A DNA stretch of 64,000 nt from Protaetiibacter intestinalis (GTDB lineage Bacteria; Actinomycetota; Actinomycetes; Actinomycetales; Microbacteriaceae), in NCBI RefSeq assembly GCF_003627075.1, contig NZ_CP032630.1, positions 2,542,001 through 2,606,000 of the forward strand, written 5' to 3'. A program made the position numbers and the translations under genes. Numbering within the stretch: the stretch's first letter is position 1; every line of letters starts with the position of its first letter. The notes under the pieces are model-generated. The model had not been told where the DNA came from. It worked only from the letters and a program-made list of their open reading frames with translations, and searched no databases. Below, one piece after another: positions 18,277-27,261 of this stretch.

Positions 18277-19062
18277 TCAGCGCGACTCGGCCGCGTACAC
18301 CGGAACGGGCCGGGTCGTCGTCGCCTCGCCGTCGCCTGCCGGGAGCACGCTCACGGGCCGCGCCGCGCGACGCCGGGACCGCGACTCGCGCACGTTCCAG
18401 ACGACGAACGCCGCGACGATGAAGGCGGCGAGGACGCCGAGCCCCGTCACGACGACCGGGAGCATCGATCCGCTCTTGGTCACGTCCTCGGCAGCTCGCT
18501 GATCGAGGGTCGTCAACTGCACGCGGGATGCCGTGTCGATGTCGGCGGCGTCCTGCTCGGCCGTGACGTAGTCCTGGAAGGCGTCGGTCGCGGTGCGCGA
18601 GATGAGCTCGGCGCGTTCGGCGCCCTCGGCGGTGCCGATGACGTCGAGGATGGGAAGCGAGAAGCGCCCGGGTGAGGACTCGTCGCCGCTCGGCTGAGTG
18701 GTGCGACGCACCGCGGTGATCGTCTCGCCGTCGCCGAGGGGCCCGATCTCGGCCTCCACGGCCGCGCGGATCTGGTCGCCCGCGACGACGTAGGCGTAGA
18801 CGACGGCCGTCTGCGTGAGGTCTCGGCTCTGCGGTGCCGCCGACCCGTCGACGACAGGCGTCTCGGCCTGGAAGATCGGCTGACTCGCGCTGCCGACGAG
18901 CACGGTCGTGGCCGCTCGGTAGCTCGGGACCACCCGCGACACGAGCGTGCCGTCGACGATCGTGTAGCCGGCGAAGAGGCCGGCCACGACGGCCGTGACG
19001 AGTCCGATGAGGAGGAGCCACTTCTGGCTCCAGAGGATGTGGAGGTACTTCGGGATGTCCAT
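18277..19062 (-). CDS. Wzz-like chain-length determinant without kinase domain
   Basis: The 261-residue protein has the polysaccharide co-polymerase layout: a short cytoplasmic lead (MDIPKYLHILWSQKW), TM1 around residues 16-37, a ~165-residue extracytoplasmic region rich in helix-forming stretches (AVEAEIGPLGDGE, TATDAFQDYVTAEQDAADIDTASRVQ), TM2 near residues 205-228, and a basic tail. There is no Walker-type BY-kinase domain and no Tyr cluster at the end. It starts the leftward wzz-wzy-GT2-wzx-SGNH-helix operon. A GGAAGG ribosome site precedes the ATG. Confidence 0.85.
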   Translation of the reverse strand: MDIPKYLHILWSQKWLLLIGLVTAVVAGLFAGYTIVDGTLVSRVVPSYRAATTVLVGSASQPIFQAETPVVDGSAAPQSRDLTQTAVVYAYVVAGDQIRAAVEAEIGPLGDGETITAVRRTTQPSGDESSPGRFSLPILDVIGTAEGAERAELISRTATDAFQDYVTAEQDAADIDTASRVQLTTLDQRAAEDVTKSGSMLPVVVTGLGVLAAFIVAAFVVWNVRESRSRRRAARPVSVLPAGDGEATTTRPVPVYAAESR

Positions 19063-19200
19063 GCGGGAACCTTCCGATCGGGGGGAGGACATTCCGGGAG
19101 GGCGCCATTGCACGACACCGGGGGGAGGTGCGGAGGGAGTATCGGGGATTCCCTCACGCTCACCTTCGCAGGCCCCGTGTTACCGGCTCCACCTCGGCAT

Positions 19201-19273
19201 GTTGCCGACATGTAAAACCTGCGCGAACGGAGGGCGACTTTCGCCCGGAGGGCTTGCGCGGGGCGTATGCCCC
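19201..19273. promoter_or_regulatory. Divergent EPS promoter region with 11-bp repeat and two hairpins
   Basis: Between the Wzz-like gene (leftward) and a glycosyltransferase (rightward), GTTGC-CGACAT-GTAAA occupies 19201-19216. Hairpins follow at 19232-19246 (GGGCGA-CTT-TCGCCC) and 19260-19273 (GGGGC-GTAT-GCCCC). Over 25 bases the first part matches the site at 28780 in about 19 positions. Both operons may be controlled from here. Confidence 0.5.
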
Positions 19274-19319
19274 CCATAAGGGTGTCGATCATCACCTGAT
19301 CCCGACGGAGGTGAGAGCC

Positions 19320-20546
19320 ATGACGTCGAAACGCGGATCAGAGAGCAACGGTCGGCTTTCTGTCGTCTATTCGTTCCCGCACCCGCTTGGTGCGCCCGGA
19401 ATCGGCTGGACGGCCTGGAACCAGGTCGTCGAGTTGGTGGCGGCCGGCCATGAGGTGCACCTGGTGACCTCGAGCGTCGCCCGGCCCGTGCCGGGCCTCG
19501 CCTCCTCCCAGCGCACCCTCGAGCTGGCCGGGCTGCGTGTGCCGCATCGGGCCGTCGGGCGTGACCGCGCGTTCCGGCATCACGACCGGATCGCGGCGGG
19601 TGTCGTACGCCGGGTGCGCCCGGATGTCGTGCACGGCTGGCCCCTCGCCGCGACGCGGACGTTCGCGGCCGCGGCGGAGGTGGGAGCGGCGAGCCTGCGC
19701 GAGGCGCCGAATACCCACACAGCACACGCCTTCGAGGTCGTCGCGGAGGAGTGCGCGCTGCTCGGCGTGGACCTCCCAGCGACCGCCTCGCACGCCGCGA
19801 ACGCGGCACACCTCGCGATCGAGGAGCGGGAGTGGGCCGCCGCCACCGCGGTGCTCGCGCCGTCGGATGCCGTGGCGCGCAGCTTCGTCGAGCGCGGGCA
19901 CGATCCCCGACGCCTCGTGCGGCACCGATACGGGGCGCGCGCGTCGGCACACGCGACGGTCGCATCCGCCCCGCCGCGGAGGCATGACGGGGGACCGGTC
20001 GTGCTCTTCCTGGGGCGTCTGGAACCGCGCAAGGGCCTGCACTACGCCTTGCGGGCGTGGTCGCAGTCGCTGCTGCGCGAGGCAGGCGGGCGGTTCGTGG
20101 TGCACGGGGAGGCGATCCCGTCGTACGCGACGCACCTCGCTCCTCTCCTGGAGCAGCCGGGCGTCGAGCTGCGCGGCTTCACGAGCGATCCGTCGGCGGC
20201 CCTCGCCGGTGCCGACGCGCTCGTGCTGCCCACGATCGAGGAGGGGAGCGCGCTCGTGACGTACGAGGCGCAGATCGCCGGCTGCATCCCGCTCGTGTCG
20301 AGTGCGGCCGGCGCCTACCTCGACCACGGCGTGCACGGTCTCGTGCACGCTCCGCGCGACGTCGACACCCTCTGTGCGCAGTTCGACCTGCTCGCCTCGG
20401 ATCCCGCCGCGCGCGCCCGGATGTCGGCCGCCGCGGTCGCCCACGCCCCGGAGCTCAGCTGGGAGGCGGCGGGCCGCGCGCTCGTCGAGGCCTACCGCGA
20501 GGCGCTCGAACGGCGACGGGAGGTGGCGCATGCCGTCGCCGAGTGA
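19320..20546 (+). CDS. Family 4 glycosyltransferase
   Basis: 408 residues, with a strong GGAGGTGAG ribosome site before the ATG at 19320. GT-B features: N-terminal GAPGIGWTAWNQVVELVAAGHEVHLVT, central VVLFLGRLEPRKGLHYALRAW, and C-terminal GADALVLPTIEEGSALVTYEAQIAGCIPLVSSAAGAYLDHG with the retaining-enzyme E-x7-E pattern. It opens the second rightward EPS operon (19320-25427), in which every gene overlaps or touches the next. It overlaps the following GT2 gene by 17 bases. The sugar transferred is unknown. Confidence 0.9.
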   Translation: MTSKRGSESNGRLSVVYSFPHPLGAPGIGWTAWNQVVELVAAGHEVHLVTSSVARPVPGLASSQRTLELAGLRVPHRAVGRDRAFRHHDRIAAGVVRRVRPDVVHGWPLAATRTFAAAAEVGAASLREAPNTHTAHAFEVVAEECALLGVDLPATASHAANAAHLAIEEREWAAATAVLAPSDAVARSFVERGHDPRRLVRHRYGARASAHATVASAPPRRHDGGPVVLFLGRLEPRKGLHYALRAWSQSLLREAGGRFVVHGEAIPSYATHLAPLLEQPGVELRGFTSDPSAALAGADALVLPTIEEGSALVTYEAQIAGCIPLVSSAAGAYLDHGVHGLVHAPRDVDTLCAQFDLLASDPAARARMSAAAVAHAPELSWEAAGRALVEAYREALERRREVAHAVAE

Positions 20547-21477
20547 GCTCGCGGTCGTCGTCTGTTCGCGCGAACGGGCGGGGATGCTCTCGGACGCGCT
20601 CGGCACGATCGTGCTGCACACGCCGCGCGAGGCGGAGATCCTCGTCGTCGATTCCGCGTCGACGAGTGCGGCGACGCGCGAGGCGGCGCATGCGGCGGGT
20701 GTGCGCTACGTGCGCACCGACACGAAGGGGCTCTCGATCGCTCGCAATGTCGGCATCTCGGCGACCGCACGGCCGTACCTGGTCTACACGGACGACGACT
20801 GCGTCGCGGTCGAGCGCTGGACCGAGGGCATCCTCGAACGGTTCGCCGACGAACGCGTGGGCGCGGTCACGGGGGAGATGATCGACCATACGGCCGTCGA
20901 CCATTCGGCGCCTCTCGGGCCGACCCGTCACACCCGGGTGCTCGCGGGTCTGGACGCCGGTCATGGCGCGCTCATGGCATTCCGCCGCGAGGTGCTCGTG
21001 GAGCTCGGCGGATTCGACGAGGTGCTCGGCGCGGGCCGCCACCTCGCGGGTGCCGAAGATCTCGACATCTTCTGCCGCATCCTCGACGCGGGGTACGCCG
21101 TCGTGCACGACCCGAGCTGCATCGTGACGCATGTGCACACCCGAGACGACGACGCCTACGAGCACCTGTACCGGGGCTACGGCCTGGGGCTCGGCGGTCT
21201 CGTCGGCAAGTGGATGCGGCTGCGGCCGATCGTCGGGATGCGGATGTTCGTGACGCTCGCCGCCCGCACGCTGCGTCGAGCGGTGCGCAGCCGATCGGAC
21301 GCACGACGCGGCCCGGCCGAGCGCGCGATGCTCGCGGGCATCATCTCCGGCATCCGGTCGAGCCGCCGTCTCGCGCTGGAGGGCGGCCGGTTCGTCGACG
21401 ACGACCGTCCGGCGCCCATCGTCCTCGAGGAGGCGAGCCACCCGGCCGCCTCCGGCACGACGGAGGAGGGGAGCTGA
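20530..21477 (+). CDS. Family 2 glycosyltransferase
   Basis: The 315-residue GT-A enzyme opens with ELAVVVCSRERAGMLSDAL. ILVVDSASTSAATRE and GLSIARNVGISATARPYLVYTDDDC follow, the last being the metal-binding region with consecutive Asp residues. The acceptor-side motif GAEDLDIFCRILDAGY sits near residue 180. The start lies inside the preceding gene (17-base overlap), and the TGA overlaps the next ATG by one base. The C-terminal ~90 residues are Arg-rich and amphipathic. Confidence 0.9.
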   Translation: MPSPSELAVVVCSRERAGMLSDALGTIVLHTPREAEILVVDSASTSAATREAAHAAGVRYVRTDTKGLSIARNVGISATARPYLVYTDDDCVAVERWTEGILERFADERVGAVTGEMIDHTAVDHSAPLGPTRHTRVLAGLDAGHGALMAFRREVLVELGGFDEVLGAGRHLAGAEDLDIFCRILDAGYAVVHDPSCIVTHVHTRDDDAYEHLYRGYGLGLGGLVGKWMRLRPIVGMRMFVTLAARTLRRAVRSRSDARRGPAERAMLAGIISGIRSSRRLALEGGRFVDDDRPAPIVLEEASHPAASGTTEEGS

Positions 21478-22757
21478 TGGTGCAGAAGCTGCCGGTCGAG
21501 CTCATGCGCACGCTCGACGAGAAGTTCATCGGCGACTGGGCGACGTTCCAGACGATGCGTCCCTGCGGGGCGCTGGTCGTCGCGGGTGAGACGCTGCGCA
21601 CGGCAGAGGGGGCGCTCGACCATGCGGCCGCCATCGAGCACGTGCGTCACGTCGTCGCGCAGTGGCCGGCGCTCAGGATGCGAGTGCGGCCGATGCCGCT
21701 CGGGGTCACCACACCCGTGTGGGAGGCTTGCGAACCCGACCTCGCGTGGCACGTTCGCTTCCTCGACGAGTGCCCGCCTGAGCGCGTGGACGCCGTGCTC
21801 GGCGGGGCCGAGCACGGACTGCTCGAACTCGACCGTCCGTTGTGGGTCGTGCTCGTGGTGGGCCTGCCGGACGGCGATGTCGCCTTCGTGCCGCAGGTGC
21901 AGCATGCGCTCGGCGACGGGATCTTCGCGATGCGCTTCATCGAGCACCTCACCGCCGACGCCCCGTTCGACCCGCGCGAGACGCCGCCGCCCGAGCCGCT
22001 CGTCTCGCCACGCACGGCCGTGGGTGTGCTCGCCGCCGCCTTCGGCTCGTGGTGGCGGACACAGGGCTCCCTCCCGGCGGCGTGGCGCGAGTACACGCGC
22101 AAGTCCTTCGTGCGGCGCCTACGTCGTACGGGCGGGAGGATCCTGCGGCCGGGACGGATGCGTCGGCAGTCGACGACCCCGCCGCCGTCCCGCCACCATG
22201 CGTTCACGACGCTCGAGCTGCGGGAGGTGAAGCTCGCGGCGCGCGAGGCCGGCTGCTCCGTGCATGACGCCCTGGTGACGGGTGCTCTCCGCGCCGTCGA
22301 CGAACTCGTGGCGCACGGCTCGGGCGCCGCGCTGCTCGTCCCGGTGTCGCGCCGCGCGGGTACGACGGGAGACGAGCGCAACAACATCTCCATGACGCGC
22401 GTGCAACTGCCGCCCGGAACCGAGCGCGCGGATGCCGTGGCCACGGTGGCATCGCAGGTCGCGGCTGCTGCATCGGGCGAGGGCGGTGCCGCCGTCGAGG
22501 GTCCCGCGCCCGGGTACGTCTCCTACCTCCCCTGGCGGGTACGACCGCGGTATGCGGGGCAGGCGCTCGTGCGCACCCTCGTGCTCTGGCCCGTGCTCGA
22601 CCCGCGGCACGACTTCAGCGTCTTCGCGGGAAGCTACGCCGGCACCTTCTCGATCGCCGTCTCGGGCACCGAGGAAGCGACCGTGATCGCCCTCCGCGAC
22701 CGGATCGCCGCCGAGCTGCTCGCGGCCGCACCCGCGCCGATCGAGGTACCCGCGTGA
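21477..22757 (+). CDS. WS/DGAT-like O-acyltransferase in EPS operon
   Basis: The 426-residue protein resembles wax ester synthase/diacylglycerol acyltransferases and condensation domains. An N-terminal half ([21 protein letters not shown]) leads to [14 protein letters not shown], where His143-x3-Asp147-Gly148 matches the HHxxxDG active site but with Gln in place of the first His. The second half has [13 protein letters not shown] and [13 protein letters not shown], also usual for the family. It lies in the middle of EPS glycosyltransferase genes with overlaps on both sides (TGATG, GTGA). It may acylate a sugar of the repeat unit; the acyl donor is unknown. Confidence 0.78.
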   Translation: MVQKLPVELMRTLDEKFIGDWATFQTMRPCGALVVAGETLRTAEGALDHAAAIEHVRHVVAQWPALRMRVRPMPLGVTTPVWEACEPDLAWHVRFLDECPPERVDAVLGGAEHGLLELDRPLWVVLVVGLPDGDVAFVPQVQHALGDGIFAMRFIEHLTADAPFDPRETPPPEPLVSPRTAVGVLAAAFGSWWRTQGSLPAAWREYTRKSFVRRLRRTGGRILRPGRMRRQSTTPPPSRHHAFTTLELREVKLAAREAGCSVHDALVTGALRAVDELVAHGSGAALLVPVSRRAGTTGDERNNISMTRVQLPPGTERADAVATVASQVAAAASGEGGAAVEGPAPGYVSYLPWRVRPRYAGQALVRTLVLWPVLDPRHDFSVFAGSYAGTFSIAVSGTEEATVIALRDRIAAELLAAAPAPIEVPA

Positions 22758-23329
22758 GCCGCGTCGGGGGTCTCCTGCAGTCCATGCTCGACGTCGGCAC
22801 CTACCTGCAGGGCATCCGTCTCGCCCACTTCGCCTCCTATTCCCACGTGCGGCAGGTGCGCCTGCTCGAGCGCGGTGCGGACGTCTCCTTCGCGCCCAAC
22901 GTGTCGTTCCGCAACGCGGAACGCATCCGGATCGGCGACGGCTCGCACATCGGCGAGTTCTCGATCGTCTGGGCGGGCAACTCGACCGGGCGAGTGACGC
23001 TCGGGCGCAAGGCGCTGCTCGCACCGCACGTCACGATCACCGCCTCCAACTACGGGATCGAGCGCGGTACGCCCGTCATGGACCAGCCCAAGGTGGAGCG
23101 CGACATCGTGATCGGCGACGACGTGTGGCTCGGCGCCAACGTCGTCGTGACCGCGGGGGTCACGATCGGCGACGGTGCGATCGTCGGGGCGGGCGCCGTC
23201 GTGACGCGGGATGTGCCCGCGTTCGCGATCGTGGGAGGGGTGCCCGCGAAGGTCATCGGCTGGCGACCCGAGGCCGCATCCGAAGCGGCGGCGGACGGCG
23301 AGTTCTCGACGGCGGAGCTCGGCGTATGA
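22754..23329 (+). CDS. Hexapeptide-repeat O-acetyltransferase
   Basis: 191 residues from the GTG at 22754, which overlaps the previous stop. From residue ~45 left-handed beta-helix turns are seen ([56 protein letters not shown]). [11 protein letters not shown] loop sits where the catalytic His loop normally is; a His is present nearby in PHVTI. It resembles WcaF/Maa-type acetyltransferases. Together with the gene at 8033 it gives the cluster two candidate O-acetylation steps. Confidence 0.88.
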   Translation: MSRVGGLLQSMLDVGTYLQGIRLAHFASYSHVRQVRLLERGADVSFAPNVSFRNAERIRIGDGSHIGEFSIVWAGNSTGRVTLGRKALLAPHVTITASNYGIERGTPVMDQPKVERDIVIGDDVWLGANVVVTAGVTIGDGAIVGAGAVVTRDVPAFAIVGGVPAKVIGWRPEAASEAAADGEFSTAELGV

Positions 23330-24261
23330 ACCCCGCCGTCACGATCGTCATCGTGAACTTCAACACGGCGGAGGCGACGGCCGCGTGCGTGGACTCGGTG
23401 CTCGCCGAGGGGATGGATGCCGAGGTCGTGGTCGTCGACAACGGGTCACGCGACGGCAGCGTCGAGTTGCTCCGCTCGCGCTTCCCCGACGTCGAGGTCG
23501 TCGACACGGGGGAGAACCTGGGCTTCGCGGCGGGGGTCAACCGTGGTGCTGCGGCGGGATCCGGGGAGCGCATCCTGTTGCTGAACCCCGACACGATCGT
23601 CCATGCGGGTTCGCTTGACGCGCTTCTCGGGTTCGCCGACGCCCACCCCGCGTACCGCGTCTACGGCGGCCGCACGCTGCGCCCCGACGGCGAGCTCGAC
23701 CCGAGCTCGTGCTGGGGTGAGCCGACCCTGTGGAGCCTCGTGTGCTTCGCCACGGGGCTCACGACCCTCTTCCACCGCTCTGCCCTGTTCGACCCCGAGT
23801 CGCTGGGGCGGTGGCAGCGCGACACCGTGCGCGAGGTCCCCGTCGTCACGGGATGCCTGCTGCTCATCTCCCGAGACGACTGGGAGCTGCTCGGCGGCAT
23901 GGATGAGAGGTTCTTCCTGTACGGCGAGGACGCCGACTTCTCACGGCGCGCGCGCATGGCCGGGATGCGTCCGGTGATCGTCCCGGATGCCGTCATCGTG
24001 CATGAGGTGGGCGGATCGACCGCCTCGAGCGGGCGCAAGATGTGCCTCGTCATGGCGGGCAAGGCCACCGATGCGCGGCTGCGCTGGAGCCCGGGTCGCG
24101 CCCGCCTGGCGCTCGCGCTGCTCGCGGGTGGCGCAGGTCTGCGGGCGCTGCTCGGCAAGGACACGTGGCGCGAGGTCTGGCGACGACGCGCGGACTGGGA
24201 GCCGGGGTACCCCGCGGCGCGGGCGGCGTTGTTCTCCGCCGAGCGGTCGGTGGGCGTGTGA
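23326..24261 (+). CDS. Family 2 glycosyltransferase, rhamnosyltransferase-like
   Basis: The 311-residue protein starts within the ATGA at 23326. It shows the WbbL/RfbF-type GT2 pattern: [65 protein letters not shown] and [40 protein letters not shown]. The NPD triad and the ED-D-R acceptor motif are intact. Many relatives transfer rhamnose, so a deoxysugar is possible, but no dTDP-rhamnose genes lie in this window. The stop overlaps the next start (TGATG). Confidence 0.9.
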   Translation: MNPAVTIVIVNFNTAEATAACVDSVLAEGMDAEVVVVDNGSRDGSVELLRSRFPDVEVVDTGENLGFAAGVNRGAAAGSGERILLLNPDTIVHAGSLDALLGFADAHPAYRVYGGRTLRPDGELDPSSCWGEPTLWSLVCFATGLTTLFHRSALFDPESLGRWQRDTVREVPVVTGCLLLISRDDWELLGGMDERFFLYGEDADFSRRARMAGMRPVIVPDAVIVHEVGGSTASSGRKMCLVMAGKATDARLRWSPGRARLALALLAGGAGLRALLGKDTWREVWRRRADWEPGYPAARAALFSAERSVGV

Positions 24262-25427
24262 TGACGATGCGCGTCGAGGCCGAGCCCGCCTACCGCACCG
24301 CGGCAGCGAACCCGTACAACGCCCTGCTCGCCGACGCGCTCGTCGAGCACGGGGCGCGGGTCCGGGATCTGAGCTATCTGCGGCTCGCGCTCGGACGCGC
24401 GGACATCGTGCATCTGCACTGGCCCGATCTCACATTCCTCTCGGGGCATCGAATGTCGATCGTGCGAGCTCGACTGTTCTTCTTCCGGAATGCGTTGCGG
24501 CTGGCGCGCTTGCGCGGCACCCGCTTGGTCTGGACCGTCCACAATCTCGAGTCCCACGAGAGCCGCGCGACGCCCGTGTTGCGCGAACGGCTGCACCGCA
24601 TGCTCGTCGCCGAGCTCGACGGCCTGCTCGCCCTCTCGGCGTCGAGCCTCGAGCTCGCCCGGCAGCGCTATCCCGAGCTCGACGCCCTACCCGGCTTCGT
24701 GACCCCGCACGGCCACTACCGCGCCGCCTATGACTGGTCGCTCGACCGCGGCCGTGCGCGCGAACTGCTCGGCGTGCCCGCAGAGGGTCCCCTCGTCGTC
24801 ACCGTCGGCCAGATCAGGCCCTACAAGAACATCCCCGCGCTGCTCGATGCCTTCTCCGATGTCGCGGTGTCCGGCGCGCGCCTCGTCGTCGCGGGGCGCC
24901 CTTCCTCGGCCGAGCTCGCGGAGGATCTGCGTGCGGCCGCGGACGGTGATCCTCGCGTGGTACTCGACCTCGCGTTCCAGAGCGACGAACGGATGGCGTG
25001 GTGGCTGCGCGCCGCGGACCTCGTCGTGCTGCCGTATCGTGCCGTGCTCAATTCGGGCTCGGCGATCCTCGCGCTCTCGGCGGACCGGCCCGTGCTGGTG
25101 CCGGATCTCGGATCGCTCACCGAGCTCGGCGAGCAACTCGGCGCCGCGTGGGTGCGTACCTTCCACGGTGAACTGAGCTCCGCCGAGCTGTCGGACGCCA
25201 TCCGCTGGGCGACCGAGGCGGGCCGTCCCGTGACCGTAGACCTCGACCCCCTCGAGTGGGATACTGTCGCCCACCAGACACTCGAGGCCTACTCCGCGGT
25301 GCGCGAGCACCCCCGGATCCCCGTTTCGAGGCGGAATGTTCCACCTGAGAGACAATCCGCGACCGGCTCCCCGATAGTGCCGATTGCGGACGCGACCCTC
25401 GTCGCGTCACCGCACACCTCCCCGTGA
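24261..25427 (+). CDS. Family 4 glycosyltransferase
   Basis: 388 residues, ATG at 24261 (a second ATG two codons later is possible). GT-B signatures include RADIVHLHWPDLTFLSG, TRLVWTVHNLESHES, VVTVGQIRPYKNIPALLDAF and MAWWLRAADLVVLPYRAVLNSGSAILALSADRPVLVPDLGSL. The WPD and HNL motifs are common in GumK/beta-glucuronosyltransferase-like GT4/GT70 members, which would suit the UDP-glucuronate-forming dehydrogenase at 28991; that link is inference. It ends the overlapped block; the secreted subtilase begins 30 bases later. Confidence 0.88.
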   Translation: MTMRVEAEPAYRTAAANPYNALLADALVEHGARVRDLSYLRLALGRADIVHLHWPDLTFLSGHRMSIVRARLFFFRNALRLARLRGTRLVWTVHNLESHESRATPVLRERLHRMLVAELDGLLALSASSLELARQRYPELDALPGFVTPHGHYRAAYDWSLDRGRARELLGVPAEGPLVVTVGQIRPYKNIPALLDAFSDVAVSGARLVVAGRPSSAELAEDLRAAADGDPRVVLDLAFQSDERMAWWLRAADLVVLPYRAVLNSGSAILALSADRPVLVPDLGSLTELGEQLGAAWVRTFHGELSSAELSDAIRWATEAGRPVTVDLDPLEWDTVAHQTLEAYSAVREHPRIPVSRRNVPPERQSATGSPIVPIADATLVASPHTSP

Positions 25428-25457
25428 GGCACAACCCGAACCCGATGGAGCCCCCTG

Positions 25458-27236
25458 ATGACCGCTTTGCCGTACCCCCGCACACCCCGGGTCACCCTGC
25501 CCGGCATCCGCTCGATCTCGCTGACCCCCCGTCGGATCGCCCTCGTCGTCCTGCTCGCGCTCATCACCCTCGCAGCCACGATCGCCGGCGGCATCGCGAC
25601 GGTCGCCCCGCCCCTCACGCTGCCCGCCGGGCGCTACATCGTGGCCTTCTCGGATGCGGCCGCCGCCGACCGCATCGCCGACGCCTTCACACTCGACCGT
25701 GAGCGCGAGTACTCCTCGGTGCAGGGCTACGCCGCCTACTTGACCTCGCAGCAGGCGACAGCCCTCTCGCGCGACGGTTCGGTGCGGGGTCTCTCGCTCG
25801 ACCGCGTCGTCGTGGGCTACGCGCAGACCGTGACGCCCGTCCCCGGCGCCGTGGAGGCGGACGAGGCCCCCGTCTTCGCGGGTGACGGTGTGACCGACTA
25901 CACAGGTCCCGCGGTCGCCGTCGTCGATTCCGGTGTCGACAGCCACCCCGACTACAACCTCGCGGGCGCCGTGAACTGCTACGGATCCGGCGGGGTCGGC
26001 GACGCCAATGGCCATGGCACCGGGGTCTCGGGCTATATGGCCGCGTACGACAATGCGATCGGCATCGTCGGGGTCGCGCCAGGAGCGCCGATCTACTCGG
26101 TGCGGGTGCTCGGCTCCAAGAACGACGGCACCCTGACGGGGCTCATGTGCGGTCTCGACTGGCTCGTGCAGCACCACGCGGAGTACGACATCAAGGTCGT
26201 CAACATGAGCATGGGCACCCCCGGCGCCGACGACGGCAACTGCGGCTACACGAACGGTGACGTCGTGCACCAGGTGATCTGCGAGCTGGCGGCGGACGGC
26301 GTCACGGTGGTCGCTGCAGCAGGCAACCAGAAGGTGGACTTCCGCAACCAGATCCCGGCCGCCTACGACGAGGTGCTCACCGTCACCAACTTCGCGGACT
26401 ACGATGGCCGCCCGGGCGGTCTCGCCGCCGCTCCCTGCGACGCCGAGACACCTGACGACAGCTACGCCGTGACGAGCAGCTTCGCGGTGCTCGCCGCGGA
26501 TGCCGCGCACACGGTGTCGGGCCCCGGGATGTGCCCCTTCACAACGAAGAAGGGAAACGGTTACGCCTACATCCAATCGGGTACGAGCATGTCGACCGCG
26601 GCGGTGAGCGGCGTGGTGCTCGACTGCCTCTCGACCGGCGGAGCGTGCGTCGGCAAGTCGAGTGCGGACATCATCCAGATCGTGCGATCTCAGGCCGCGG
26701 CCTCCGCGCTGCTGCGCGACCATCGCATCGTGGGCGACCCGTTGAACCCCGTCGCCGGGAAGTACTTCGGTTTCGCGGCCTCCGTCGTGCCGGTCGACGA
26801 CGTCACTCCGACTCCCACGCCCACGGACACGCCCACGCCCACGCCGACTCCGACCGAGACTCCGAGTCCGAGTCCGACACCGACCCCGACTCCGACCGAG
26901 ACGCCCACTCCGACTCCCACCCCGACCCCGACGCCCACCCCGGCGCCGGACACGCAGGCGCCCATCGTCTCGATCATCACCCCGACGAGCGGGCAGACCA
27001 TCAGCGGCACCTTCACGGCCGCGGTCTCCGCATCGGACGACGTGGGGGTGACAGGGGTGTCGCTCTGGTCCGGATCCCAGAAACTCGGTGATGCGGTCTG
27101 GTCAGGGCAGTTCTGGGTGCTTACGGTGAATACAACTGCATATCGAAACGGCTCGTACCCGATCGTCGCGAAAGCTCGCGACGCGGCCGGAAACACCGGA
27201 AACAGTGCGCAGATCACGGTGGTGATCCGCAACTGA
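25458..27236 (+). CDS. Secreted subtilisin-family (S8) protease with Thr-Pro linker and Ig-like domain
   Basis: The 592-residue protein has a long n-region and a hydrophobic export segment near residues 28-50, then an I9-like propeptide (GRYIVAFSD). The S8 triad is visible: Asp157 in VVDSGVDSHPDY, His187 in NGHGTGV and Ser377 in GTSMS. A run of Thr-Pro repeats (residues ~450-497) joins a C-terminal Ig-like domain (IVSIITPTSGQTISGTF). It follows the EPS glycosyltransferases by 30 bases and precedes the beta-helix gene by 25, so it probably belongs to that transcript. The substrate is unknown; a surface or EPS-associated protein is plausible. Confidence 0.93.
   Translation: MTALPYPRTPRVTLPGIRSISLTPRRIALVVLLALITLAATIAGGIATVAPPLTLPAGRYIVAFSDAAAADRIADAFTLDREREYSSVQGYAAYLTSQQATALSRDGSVRGLSLDRVVVGYAQTVTPVPGAVEADEAPVFAGDGVTDYTGPAVAVVDSGVDSHPDYNLAGAVNCYGSGGVGDANGHGTGVSGYMAAYDNAIGIVGVAPGAPIYSVRVLGSKNDGTLTGLMCGLDWLVQHHAEYDIKVVNMSMGTPGADDGNCGYTNGDVVHQVICELAADGVTVVAAAGNQKVDFRNQIPAAYDEVLTVTNFADYDGRPGGLAAAPCDAETPDDSYAVTSSFAVLAADAAHTVSGPGMCPFTTKKGNGYAYIQSGTSMSTAAVSGVVLDCLSTGGACVGKSSADIIQIVRSQAAASALLRDHRIVGDPLNPVAGKYFGFAASVVPVDDVTPTPTPTDTPTPTPTPTETPSPSPTPTPTPTETPTPTPTPTPTPTPAPDTQAPIVSIITPTSGQTISGTFTAAVSASDDVGVTGVSLWSGSQKLGDAVWSGQFWVLTVNTTAYRNGSYPIVAKARDAAGNTGNSAQITVVIRN
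26805..26949 (+). repeat. Thr-Pro coding repeat (subtilase linker)
   Basis: About 145 bases of six-base units encoding Thr-Pro, interrupted by TET and SPSPS, link the protease and Ig-like domains. The third bases vary from unit to unit. It is a flexible, possibly glycosylated wall-spanning linker. Confidence 0.8.
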
Positions 27237-27261
27237 TGATGAGGGGACGGGGGCGATCGGC

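Noticed and set aside
26805..26949. Thr-Pro repeat considered as a phase-variable tract or minisatellite
   Set aside because: Units differ at third bases and are six bases long, so slippage would keep the frame. It reads as a normal linker.
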